Below, piece after piece: positions 12,242 to 24,700 of a stretch of 64,000 nt of DNA. The DNA lies in assembly GCF_963678635.1 (NCBI RefSeq), contig NC_087067.1:46550001-46614000 (forward strand), given 5' to 3'. Under the pieces are notes generated by a model that searched no databases, was not told where the DNA came from, and saw only the letters and a program-made list of their open reading frames with translations. The DNA is from Symsagittifera roscoffensis. Lineage: Eukaryota; Xenacoelomorpha; Acoela; Convolutidae. The position numbers were made by a program, and so were the translations under genes. The number at the start of each line of letters is the position of its first letter. Positions within the stretch are counted from its first letter, which is position 1.

Positions 12242-12551
12242 GGGCGGATTTATGGGATCTAGGGATTCGACCTCCTGCCGACCCAAAGGGTCCCCCTATG
12301 TACTATTTTCATATATCCATTTTTGGCGGACCCTAAAAATTTTCTAGAGGCGCAAGGCTTTGAGGGGGAAGCGCAATCCAATATTTACAAAATTTTGTTC
12401 TTCAAAATTTTGCCTGCGGTGCAGAAAATTTGGCCAATTTTGTGCTTTAGGAGAGCTCGGAAAATCAATTTGGTTGACCTAAAAAAAGGTAGACAAATTT
12501 TTTGAAAAAAAAACTTGCCCACCTCTTGAGACAACTCTAGATCTGCCCCTG
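12242..12551. repeat. MITE-like dispersed repeat (GGGGCGGAT family)
   Basis: It starts AGGGCGGATTT and ends with the inverted AGATCTGCCCCTG. The middle shares the CGACCCAAAGG, GTACTATTTT and GCCTGCGGTGCAGAAA blocks with copies at about 42411, 44690 and 45640. No clear target duplication remains. It lies just upstream of the pan gene. Confidence 0.55.
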
Positions 12552-12792
12552 GCTGTTTTAAATATACACAATAGTTTCATCGATTAAATTTTTGTTTTTG
12601 ATTGATGGTCCTTTGGACTTTTGTTTAATTTGACGTAGATGGTCTATTTTGCGGTTTGCTTGTCTAAATGAAATCACTGTTGTTTGCATTATTCTAGTTT
12701 GTGGTCACTTCTAATATCAAATTAAAACTCATTTTGTGAAAATTCAGATCTGTTTCTGGTTGTCCATTCTTGAGGCAAGTTCGAAACTCAAG

Positions 12793-15700
12793 ATGCTTGC
12801 TCGCAGAATTTCAACGAAATTTCCGAAAAATGTGGCCAAAAACAGTACACGATTGTATGCATCCGGATCAAGAATCTCACCTGGACTAAAATTATCAGCC
12901 TCTACTATTAAGAGAAAGAACGAGAGGTCGTTTTATGGCGAGGCAAGCGGTAAAACAGGAGGAAGCAAAGGAAGCGAAGTTGTCCCCAAGAAAGTGACGA
13001 TTCGAGATATTGACGCTAAATACAGAAGCAAAACTCCTATTGTTATGATAACAGCTTATGATATTGTTACTTCGAGGTTTGTGGCTGAAATCGAATTAAG
13101 TTTCATCGATATGTCAAATATCCGAAAAATCAAAAAGTATTGCAAACATCCGAAAAACAGCTTAACTAGGGCCAACATCCAACATTTTCAAAAAGCAGGG
13201 TAAAAATCCGATCTTTATCGTGCGCTTAAAAGATGCTGTAGTGGTTAAAGCGTGAAATTTTTAGATCGCAGGAGGTCGTAGGCTCGAATCCGAGAGGTAG
13301 CTGAATTTTTACTAATTCGAGGCTTATTTCTACTTTTTCTTATTGAACTTTATAGAGCTGCTTTTGCCGTGTTTTCGCTGTTTTGCGAAGCGCAGCTGCG
13401 TCTCTGTGTTGAAAATTAGAGCCGGTTTTCGCCGCAAAGCGTCGAAGAGCGCGTACCGGCGACCTTAAACCGAGAGTCGGCTAAATTGGAATCCGATAAT
13501 TAAACTTTTTTTTACACAAGCTAGCTCCAGAGCGTAGACAAAAAATGAAGAAAACAAAATTTTCTTAGAATTTCATTAGAATTAAAATGATGCAATTTAT
13601 TGTTCAAAATTCGCAGCCAAAATTTTTCCCAAAAAATGGGTCATGTTGACTTTTTTTAATCAAGAATTACGCTGAAACTACCGAGTTAATTGATGAGAAA
13701 GTTGTTCAAAATTACTAATACAGAAGTTTTATACAGCTCAAAAATTACAAAAGAAGTTTTTATACAGCTCAACAAAGTTTTAGGTTGGTAAAACTTCCAA
13801 AATCTGTATAAGAGAGTATATTCTTCGTTGATAGCGAAAAAAAGTCATTTTTACAATAAAAAAAAGAAATTTTTTGCTTTACAACAAATTTCAAAATTCT
13901 ATGCAATTTTTTGAAGTTTTTTTATTAAATTTTGATAGATTGTATATGAGGCTTCTGTTGAGCGTTATTCTTAACTAATTAAAACAGCCAAAATGACCCA
14001 TTTTTGGGGTAAATTTTTGGTTAAGAATTTCAAAAAAAATGCATCAGATTATATCTGGATAAATTCTAAGAAATCTTAACACAATTTGAGAAAAACGCAT
14101 TAAAATTTCAAACTTCGTTTGTTTTGTCCAGATCAGAACGGTATAATCATGATCCGTAGCATTGGAAATTTCATACCATCTGTTCTCTGCTTTATTTTGG
14201 CTAGTGTTTGTTAATTCGAGGCATATTTCTACTTTTTCGGATTTTTTTGTAGAGCTGCTTTTTCGTCGTGTTCTCGCAAGTGTTAGCGAAGTACAGCTTT
14301 GCCTCTGTTGAATTTCTTGCGTCTTCTTTTTACATAAATATTTTAAGTTTCTGATGTTTGACATAGCGGATGTTGGCCATATGGGATATTTACCCTAGAC
14401 TCTTTATCTCAATATGACCACCAGAGCCGAATTTTTAAATTTGATGTGGGCTGTTTTTGAAATCAATCAACCAACAAACATTGTATTTTGTCACTATAGT
14501 GTGAGCAAACGCAGTTTTTTTGAGAAAATTTGTCAAACTGCCGCTTTTGAATGCTTCTTGATAGATTTGGCCGATAAAAACCCTAAATTCGCTACTGATA
14601 ATAGCAGGTTTCACACAATTTTTCTGCTTTCAAATTTAGCATTTTGTTTTTGTAACGCACTGATCTTAGAATTAGTGTAATAGCGAATATTAGCGCATGA
14701 AGAAGCGTTAAGACAAAAATAAGTGCTGAAAAATTAGGTGATATCTTTAGCAGTAAAAAGACCTGTTCTTCTTGGTAAATTCTTAGCCTTGACGCAAACT
14801 AATTAGATATCTTGCGTGCGCTGTTGTGTTGCAGGTGTGCGCATATGGCTGAAGTGGACATGATTCTGGTGGGAGACAGTGTGGGCATGGTAGTCTATGG
14901 AGACCCAGGTCTAGTCTAGATATCCTTCCTTCTAGAACATTCTCCTAGAACATTCCACCACTGGATGTTCAAGGCCTAGCCTAGCCTAACTATGAGGCAC
15001 AGTTTTCCCCCACTCAAAAACGTACAGACAAACAGGGTATCTGCTGCCTAAGCAATTAGGAGCAGTTACCATATAAAGATTTGACAAAACAAAAACTAGT
15101 CCAACGACTAATAAGCTGGCATTGATTAAGGATCTCGATCTAGTGGCTAATCGCCCTTGTTGCAATAGAGGCATAAGAAATAGAAATAAAGTTTTCATCT
15201 AAAATGAGTTTTAATCAAGATTATCATTGCTAAGCGATTAAATTAAAAGCTAATCTGTAAAAAATAGTCGGTCTAGAAAGCAATTTCATAAATTCCGAAT
15301 AATACGCAATAAAAACTATTGGGGGTATTCTGGGTTTGTTTTGGTGCAATTAAGTAATTAATGGCTATCAAATAATCGAGTCTGTTCAAAACAGTCCCAT
15401 ACAAAAGATTCCAATACAAAACGGTGCGGAAAAAACAGCCCCGAGTGACAAAACAGTCCGGAAAAAACATCCCTACAAAACTCCGATTCAAAACAGTCCG
15501 AAGTGATAATGGTTTTTAAAAGCCGGTAGGTTTTGAAAAATGATGCTTAGTTCAAAAGTCGAAAATTGTCTAAATAAAAAACACCATCCCAAGCTTAAAT
15601 ATGCCGCACTTTCTTCGAAAGTCGGAACAAAAACATAAAATAGTGACCGCCGCAGTCGCGCCAACGTGTCGCGAGCTTTCCAATTAGAGCCGGTTATCGC

Positions 15701-18700
15701 CACGAAGCGACCCTAAACCCGTGACCTTAAACCGGAATGTTTTGTATCGGACTGTTTTTTTGTTCGTTTCATGATTTTTTGGACTGTTTTGCATTGTACT
15801 GTTTTGTATATGAACCCAAAAAAATAAGACTGAATTGATTTTAATGAATTGTTCTTAAAGACATTTTACCACAATATCTCTAATTTTATTTTCATATTTT
15901 GATCACGACCGAATTTTAATGGAAGCAGATTTTAAATCTTGTTATAAAGCGACTTGTGAAATCCTTTTCCTTCATCAATTTTAAAGCGTTACTGTGCACC
16001 AATAAAAAGAATTCGATTTCAAGGCTGGGAGATTTTTTTTGACGGAAATTTAAATAGAAACTAGAAAAGAGAAAACAAAGCAAAGTTTTTTTTTGGGTAA
16101 AACAAAGCGATTAAAGAAGCAACTACCAAACTCAGTATTTTAAAATTGTGAATGTCTTTAAATTAACTTCGGCTCATCTGTATGAATTATGGGTTTGAGA
16201 ATCGACGAACCGTTTCAACTACATGCTATGTGCCAATGGCAAATTGAGGGTCGATAATTTAGCCCCAAAGACCCTAAAACGGAAGAGGAAAAATTAAACG
16301 ATACTAAAAAAATTGATTTGTTTTGCATTGTTCATAATTTTGGCCAAGTATAGACTTGGTTTGGCACAAAAAGTTAAGAAATAGTATGAAAATGTATAAA
16401 CGTGTGGGGAAAAACTGTATGGCGGCGTACTGCCATCTACAGGTACGAATGGAGTCACTATTGAGGACATGATTAGACACTGCAAAGCAGTCACCAATGT
16501 CACCACTCACCGAAGATTCACCCCCTTCATTGTGGGAGACATGCCATTCTCAGCATACCTTACGCCTAAGGTCACATTCATAATTATTATTCAGTTTTAA
16601 AAAATGGATAAATTCGATTTTTTGTTTTCTCCTTTTTGTTTATCCATTAATTATTGAGGTTATTGAGACATCGTATAATATTATCGATAACAGCCTGACC
16701 TGAGTGAATGCTACCGAATTGTGCTAACTCTCCAAAGATTTTTTAAAAAACCGCTTCAAATAAATTTGAGTTTTTTTTTTCATTATTATTATTTTTTCAA
16801 ATATAAACAATTTCTAATATAAACAAGGTAGACCTCAAGTAGGAGTGCAATGCGTCTTTAGTCTTTCCTTTCCAATTTCATGTACTGAATTGATTGGTTC
16901 GATATCAATTGTTTGTAACTAGTTGAAAATAAATAGATGATTGTTGTTTGTTTCTACATGATTTTGGATAAATAAATTCTTCTTCAAAAAAAAACGAGAA
17001 TAAACGGTTGCTTTGCAAATTGCACAGAGGGTTCCGATCATAGGTTATGTTTTTTTATAGGACGCAGTTAAGAATGCGGCCCGTCTGGTGTCTGAAGGGT
17101 TAGTTGATGCTGTGAAGATGGAGGGAGGAAGGAGGATTGAGCCCATGCTCAGAGCTGTTCTGAGGGCGGGAATACCTGTCATGGGCCATGTGGGTCTCAC
17201 CCCTCAGACTGCTGCGTCAATGGGAGGTAATTTAATAGAAACGTTGAGTAGTAGCGATGGGGAAGTGGCTAGCGTCTCAGCCTCCCAGTCGAAAGGCCGT
17301 TGGTTTGAAGCCCACCATGAACCGAGGTTGAATAATTTTGAATTCAAACGCGTTTACCTCAAATTGGGTTGAGGTTGAACAAAAAGTGAAGAGAGCAAAA
17401 GTTGTTTAGATTTTCACCTGAATTATAAATTTATTTTGCGAGATTCTATTCAGAAGCAAAATTTTACCCCCAAAATGGGTCATTTTTGCGTTTTTTCTAG
17501 TTACTCAAAAATTACGCGGAAACTATCACGTTTCCTGATGAGAAAATATCAGAAGAAGCCTCTCACACAGCCCAGCAAAGTTTTAAGTCTCCAAAAATTG
17601 TTTAAATATTAGTTTTAAGCAAAGGTTTTGAGTTTTATATAGTAAAAATGATTTTTTTTGGCTAGCCAAGAAAAAATATATTCTCTTATACAGATTCACG
17701 CTTTAGAGAATTCGCCGTTCTAAATTTTTGTTTGGATGTGTAAGAGGTTTCTTTTGATATATTATTCAGTATGAAATTTAGTATATTATTATGGGACTGG
17801 TAAAAATGAAGCATTTTCCCCTAATTTAGCCTCAAATTGACTTAGTATATTTTTGCTTGCTTTTTTTCACCGTTTTTTGATCAAAAAATGATAAAAAGTC
17901 AGTTTCAGGCTAAATTATGTGAAAATGCTTCGTTTTTGCCATTCCTATAATAATATACTGAGTTTTCTAGTAACTGTGTCCCTTTTTTGTCATAAAAATT
18001 TAATTTTCATCATTTAACTGTGAAGAGAACAAAATCTACTATATATTTAAATGCGGGCTTCACCATCTCGCCACGTTTAAGCTTTATCAACCTATTATTT
18101 TGCATGTTTAATGAAAGAATTTTTTCACGCTCAAGCTATATCGTGTATTGCAATGATTAAGATTTTTTTTAATTTTCCAATTTGAATTTAGTGTTTATTC
18201 CACCGAGTTGCAAATAAGCTACACAATAGTGGGATGCTGTCAGGAATGCTTGCGAAATTGGCATCCAAATGTGAATGCCCAAATCCGTTAATTTTCAGAA
18301 AGCTCGAATTTAAAAAAAACTTCAAAATTTGAAGTTCCCAACTCTGTAGTTGAGGGCTGTCAGAGTAATCTCAGGGGTTGCGAATCTTGCCTTCAAAAAT
18401 GACTGCTCAAATCTTTGTAGTTTTCGAGATATGACGTTTTTATTATTTCTTTTTCATTTTTCGGAAAATTAGATAATTTCAAAAGATTTCAAATTCCCAG
18501 CGTTGTAGTTCGGTACTTTGAGGGTACCCTCAGAGGTTCCAAGTTGCAAATTTTGCGTCCATATGCGACTGCTCAATTGCTCTTACTTTTCGAGATGTGA
18601 CGTTTGTTATGTTTTTTAAAAATTGTTGAAAGAACTTATATATGAAAAATTTCACAAAATTTGAAGTTTCTGTCTCCATAATGAGGATCTGTTAGGGCTT

Positions 18701-21700
18701 TCTCAAGGGGTACAAATTTCGCTTCCAAATATGACTGCACAAATTTTTGTAGATTTTGAGACATGACTTTTTTGTGATTTTTTCAAAAAACAAAATCGGA
18801 AAACTTGAATTTGAAAAATTTTCCGAAATTTGAAATTCCAACTCTTTAGCTCGGGGCTGCCAAAGTATTCTGAGTGGTCGCGAGTCTTGCCTACAAATAT
18901 GACTGCTCAAATTTTTGTAGTTATTGAGATATGACGTATATAGTTTTTCAAAAAAAATTTTAGAAAATTTAAATGGGAAGTTTCAGAGTTTGAAATTCCC
19001 AATCCTGTAGTTGGGTATTGTGAGAGTAGTCTCTAGAGTGACAAATCTTGCGTCCAAATGCGACCGTCCATTTGCTTTTAGTTTCCGAGTCGGATTTTTA
19101 TGTAATTTTAAAATTTAAAAAAATAGATAGAAAAATTGAGAAATGTTTTTCCAAATTTTGAATTAAAAAAAAAAACTTTACAAAATTTTACATACCAACC
19201 CTATAATTGGGTGCTGACAGAGTACACTCAAAGGATGCGGATCAAAAAATCGAAGCACCGGAAGTGCGTTACACGCTAGTTATTTTTCTTAAAATGCCAA
19301 ATCCGCTTTCAATTGTTTAAATCCTTCTTTTTGCAATTTTCTAGCTTGATAAAACTTTCGAGATATCAGCCCTGCCCCTGTAAGTAAAATCAGTCCAATT
19401 TTTTAAAAAAATTTTCAGTTTCATTTATAATTTAGGGGGGTATAACCGAAAAGACCCGTCTTTTTTTGGAGTTTTTTGCTGTTTGGATTTTAGTTTCTTT
19501 TTAATTTAGATTAATTTGATAAATGGAAGATAAATAAAACTCTCTCTAATAAGAAAAGTGTAGCTGGGGCGTAAAAATTTTGCATGAAAAATAGTTAATT
19601 GGAAAAAGATTCTTGAACTTCGAAGAGCTTCAATGTGATATGTTTCGAAATCTAAAATTGTTCAAGAAATGCCAAATCATTTTTTTGCGGTTACCTTGAG
19701 TGCATCGACATTTTTAAAATTATCTCTTGGCTATGTTTCAATAAGCCCAATGTCATACTGGATTACTTGTAAAGTATGCTCTCGCAGTGATTGGCAGTTC
19801 GCACTCGGAACTTCGTCACTAAACCTTTGAACTTTTTCGCAGGAATGAAGTTGCAGGGTAACTCAGCAGAAGCGGCCTACGACATCTACGAGAACGCGAC
19901 TCACTTGGCTGATTCGGGCTGCTTCTCTGTAGTTTTGGAGGCCATCCCTCACAAGGTTGCCACACACATCACGCAGAGTTTGGATGTTCCTACTATTGGT
20001 GAGAAACACGGATCTCTTTAACAATCCCCCACCCCTATTGCATTAGAGGGATTCGGTATACAATTTTCAGCATATTCTATGTTTAACCATTTGATTAGTC
20101 CATTATAGGAGTGGAATATTCATCAGGGGCGGGTGTGTTAATAGACCCAATACTATACCCGTAATTCGTTTTGTGATGGATACAGCACTGGATTGATAAA
20201 TTGGCTCCAATAATTTTAAGTTATTTTGTCTTTTTTTTGACGCAGCTTCTAAGTAAGTTGATAAGTCATCCGATGCAATCTTGTCTTGTTGGACTCGGAT
20301 TTATTACAAGCAAACTACCTGGGACTTTAAATTGCCCTCAACGCTTTGAGATTTTTCATTAACTCAGGGATTTTTTTATTGTTGCAGGAATCGGGGCTGG
20401 TCCTGGATGTTCTGGACAGGTACAGGTGTTCCACGATATTGCAGGCATGTTCCACCGCTTTGTGCCCAAGTTCTCCAAAAGATTCGCTCTCGTGGGTCGA
20501 CAGCTGGAGGCGGCAGTCGAGTCATACAGAGATGAGGTGATGAGAATATTGAGTATCTGAATAATAAGCTGATTATCCAATGTTTTTGCAAGGCGTTGTA
20601 CGAAAATTAGTTATTTCATGGGACAATTTACTTGCTTGTTGATTCGCATAGCTCAAGATCAAATTTTTTTATTAATTGATTTTGATTTTTTGAAACCCAG
20701 TCGAAATCGTGAAAATACTTTTTCTATTCGTTGAATGTTTTGCTTGCCAATTTGCCATTACGAGGCCAAAGTGCATTTTGTGAATTGTAAGCGGATTCCG
20801 CAACAGGCCGAAAGCAGATTTGTCGCGGAATCCGCAACATCGCTACTTTTCTTTGATCTTCTTTGCTGTTTTGGGTTCCACGAACAAATAGCTAAAACAC
20901 TGTACACTCAAAATTGATCCAAAAATAGGGGACTTGGTCTAAAACTTCTATCAATTATTGGCTTTCCTATGACCACTTGGCATCTGTTCGAACTTATTGC
21001 ACTGTCTGGAATGTGGGGAGATAATACAAATGGACTATCCTCGACAGGACTGTTAAGGCCTACTGATAGCTCCTCTGCGATTCGCAGGAACTACAATTAT
21101 TATATATTTTGAAAGCAGCTTCTGTTGATAGGTAACCCTGGGAGCCTTTCCGATGAAACACAATTCATTTGCGATTTCCCAGATGCAGTTTAAAAAGTAC
21201 CTGCTAAAGACAGAAGGTGAACAAGAGTCACCAGAAGACGAATCCAACTCGACAAGAACTACTTCAGAAAACCCCGTAAACGGCAGTAATGGTATTTGTG
21301 TCGGCAACTCAATTGTGAGTGCACAACGGAAGAAGAATTTGAAGATATCGGTAATTGGAGCCGGTGCTATGGGTTCTCTGGTTGCGGGAAAGTTGGTTAA
21401 ACATGGAGGTTATGATGTGACGTTGATATCATCTTGGGAAGAACACGTCAAAACAATCAGCCAATCAGGTTGGTAATCCTCGAGTTAGTTCATTTCAAGT
21501 GTGACTGCGGGTATAGCTCAAAAATTTAGCGGAGGCTGTTTTTTTGGTAGATGTCAAAAAGACCAAAATGGTAAGTTTTCCATTGAATGGTGACTATACA
21601 AAGAAAAGATCTAAGACTATACTAAGAAAAGATCCGAAAGAGTTCAGCAGAGATCCATAAATTATTTCATCATTGTGAGATGGAGTGTTAGTGAACTATA

Positions 21701-24700
21701 ACGATGGAAGTCAACGATGTCTGAAACTAATTTTTATCTTGAAATTCTGGAGTTTTCAATAATTTGTTTCGCATCTCATAAAACGTTGTTCAGTTAGTGT
21801 GTTACTTGCATTGATGGCCTTTTTTTCCTTACAGGACTGCTGATTAAAGCCCTTGTCAATGATGGGATTGTGGAAGGCGAACTGATCAAAGCGTCCGCTG
21901 CAAAGTCTTTCCCCAAGGAAGAGCCGGCTGGTACGTTTTGTTATTTTTCAGCAATAGATACATAATGGGACATCTGAAGTATGATCAACTTAAACGTGAA
22001 ACGTTTTCTCAATAGTATTTTCTTACATTGATTTAGGACCCAAAGTGCATGCTTGTCTGTCATGAACTCACAGTCTGTTTTCATGTTACCTTTAATTAAG
22101 AGGCTCAAATTTGATTTTTATCCGGTTTCCTTTGTGATTTCTTTTTAAGTTAGTTCATTTTCTTTGTTAAAAGGAATGCAAACTCCACTATCGAACAGTA
22201 AAGGTCACCAAAAACGTTATAATCTTTTTTTGAAAGTAGATTTCTGATCGGAATTTTTTATTGACTTGATGGTTTTCCTGAAAGTTCTACTGCTCGACAA
22301 AACGAAAATCTGGATGGTAAAATTGAAAATTTCTTAGCTAAAACGGCTACTAGTGGTTGAGAATCAAAGCTTATATTGTTTGAGCATGCTAAAAAGTAGT
22401 TATTGCACAAACGAAGCGTAGTATACTACGATTCAACTTTTTTTCTAACCCAAGTCGCAATTATTTGTGCAACTTTGGCGGCTTATTTGTTTTCACAAAA
22501 GTGGTGGAAAAACCAAACGCCCTTTGTGATGAAAATTCCCTGTGTGCCGCATATTCTGCTAGTCTCCTCTTCGGCTTTCGACGGTTTTCTAAATTTACTG
22601 TAGTGGAATTTTTGATACCTTTTTTGAAGTTTTTCCAGCAATCACCCAGTATCATCTGAGGCGACGAGTTCAATCAAAAGAAGAAGGAACATATGGGATC
22701 TGGATCCCCCTGCATAAGCTGATACGCTTTTGTTTTAGCTGACAAAGCGTTATGGCCTCAGAAAATGTCCGTGTTTAAAATTTTGAACGGGTCGGAAATT
22801 TTTTAATTGTCGAAAACTTTTCTGCCAAATATTGGACCGCCCAATTGGATCTGTCCAATCATAAGAACCGCTATTTGGAATCCTCCCTGCATAAGCAGAT
22901 ACAATCTAATTTAGTAGAAAAAGTTGTAGCCATTAAAGTTGTCTAATTTTGTCTAAGTTGACCTTTTTTCGGAAGCTTGATTTTCTCGAAGACTATCCTG
23001 CCAAATCTGAAAATGTTCAATCGAAGGATTCAAGCAAAGGAACAGGTGCTTGGAGTTTCTGCCCTAATTAAATTAGAAAAGCAATATTAAATTTTAAAGT
23101 CCATATGCTCAAATTTTTTGGTTTTCTCGAACTACGGTGCAAAATCTGAAATTTATTATTCAATCAAAGAACAAAATCTAATGGTATCACCTGTATAAAC
23201 AAATTCTCCTAATTTTTGTAAGTTATCCTCTTTAAACTAAAGATTTTGTTGAAGTATTCATCCATTTCTTAGACTTCATTTAATTACTCAAAAGCGACGG
23301 TGCTAATAGTGATATTAGGAAATCAGATGGATTGCGACGTTTACTTGATCTTCCCCTCTAAAGTGTTTTCTCCGAACTTAGGACAAGCAAACAGCTATTG
23401 GCTTGGTGAATGTCCAATTTTTGACATTTCGACGCATTTTGAAAAGTTACGCTATACTTTTCGCATCTGTACATTTATTAGACAATTTTTACAGCTTTAC
23501 CCGGACCCTTAATTTATTTTCAAGCATTGTCAGATTGTGAAACTCCTTATCGGCAGGTCGGAGGTTTAATTCCGGCAAAGTTTTTTCTACATGATTATGT
23601 TTACCTGTTGTTTTTCTTTATATCACTTCGTTAATGCTTTTTAAGAGCTTTTTTGCCGTTTTCTCGCTTGTTTGCGAAGTGCAGCTTGAGTTTTTTGGAA
23701 TTGAACTGTCTGGGGTAGGCTTTGCTTTCAAAATGGTTTTATGTTGTGGACCTTAGAGGTTTCGCAATAACTGACAAGAGCCTGCACATGTCGAAAGGGG
23801 CGAGTTGTTTATGATGCTGGAGCGTAATAATATCAATAAGAACTTTCTAGAAGGAGTGCTGCGTGTAACTTCTCCATTCCACACCCTCTTCAATCCTCCA
23901 AAAAGAGAAATAGAAGGGGGAGACGAATATGTGAGTGCAGACGTAGTGTTCATCCTGACCAAAGGTCACAGCACGAGGAGTGCGGCCAGGACTGCTGCCA
24001 CTATCATCGGACCTGGTTCCCTTGTGGTCACACTGCAAAACGGAATGGGACATGCAGAAAGAATAAGGGTACTAATCTTCAATCCATTCTCTCTGGCTAT
24101 AGCGCTTTTACTGGGAAAACTTACTACTTCAGGGCTTTATAATCGCTTTTTGGCCGTATTTGCTTGGCTAAATAGCTAGCTCTGTAGAATATTTTCGGCA
24201 AGGTATTGATTTTTAACTGTTTCATATGTGCTTGGAAAGACACTTTGGTCGGACGAAAAACGCAGATATAATTTTGTAATAAACCAGCCCCTCAGCGTAA
24301 AGCTATATCCGCATCAGCAATTGAACTTTTTGCGCCCAAATTTTTGACACTTAAAAGCGGGTAGCCACTGTAAACTATAGGTACTTGTATTTTAGGAGGA
24401 AATAGGAGATATGGCAACCATTATTGAGGGAACCATATCACATGGGGCGTTGTTAGAGGGACCAGGTGCTGTATTCCACACTGGACTGGGATCCACAATC
24501 ATAGGCAGCAGCAAAGCGCAGAACTTCGTGCCATCATCTGCAACTAGACTCGTATCAGAGATTCTGAATAAAGGTAATCATGACTTTATGCAGTCATATG
24601 TGTCAGTCATATTTATTATCACAGGATTGGAAAAGTAATTTTTCTGGGTAAGATCTGGCATAGGTTTTAGATCCGGGCGTTTTTTTTGCCTGGTGGCTCT

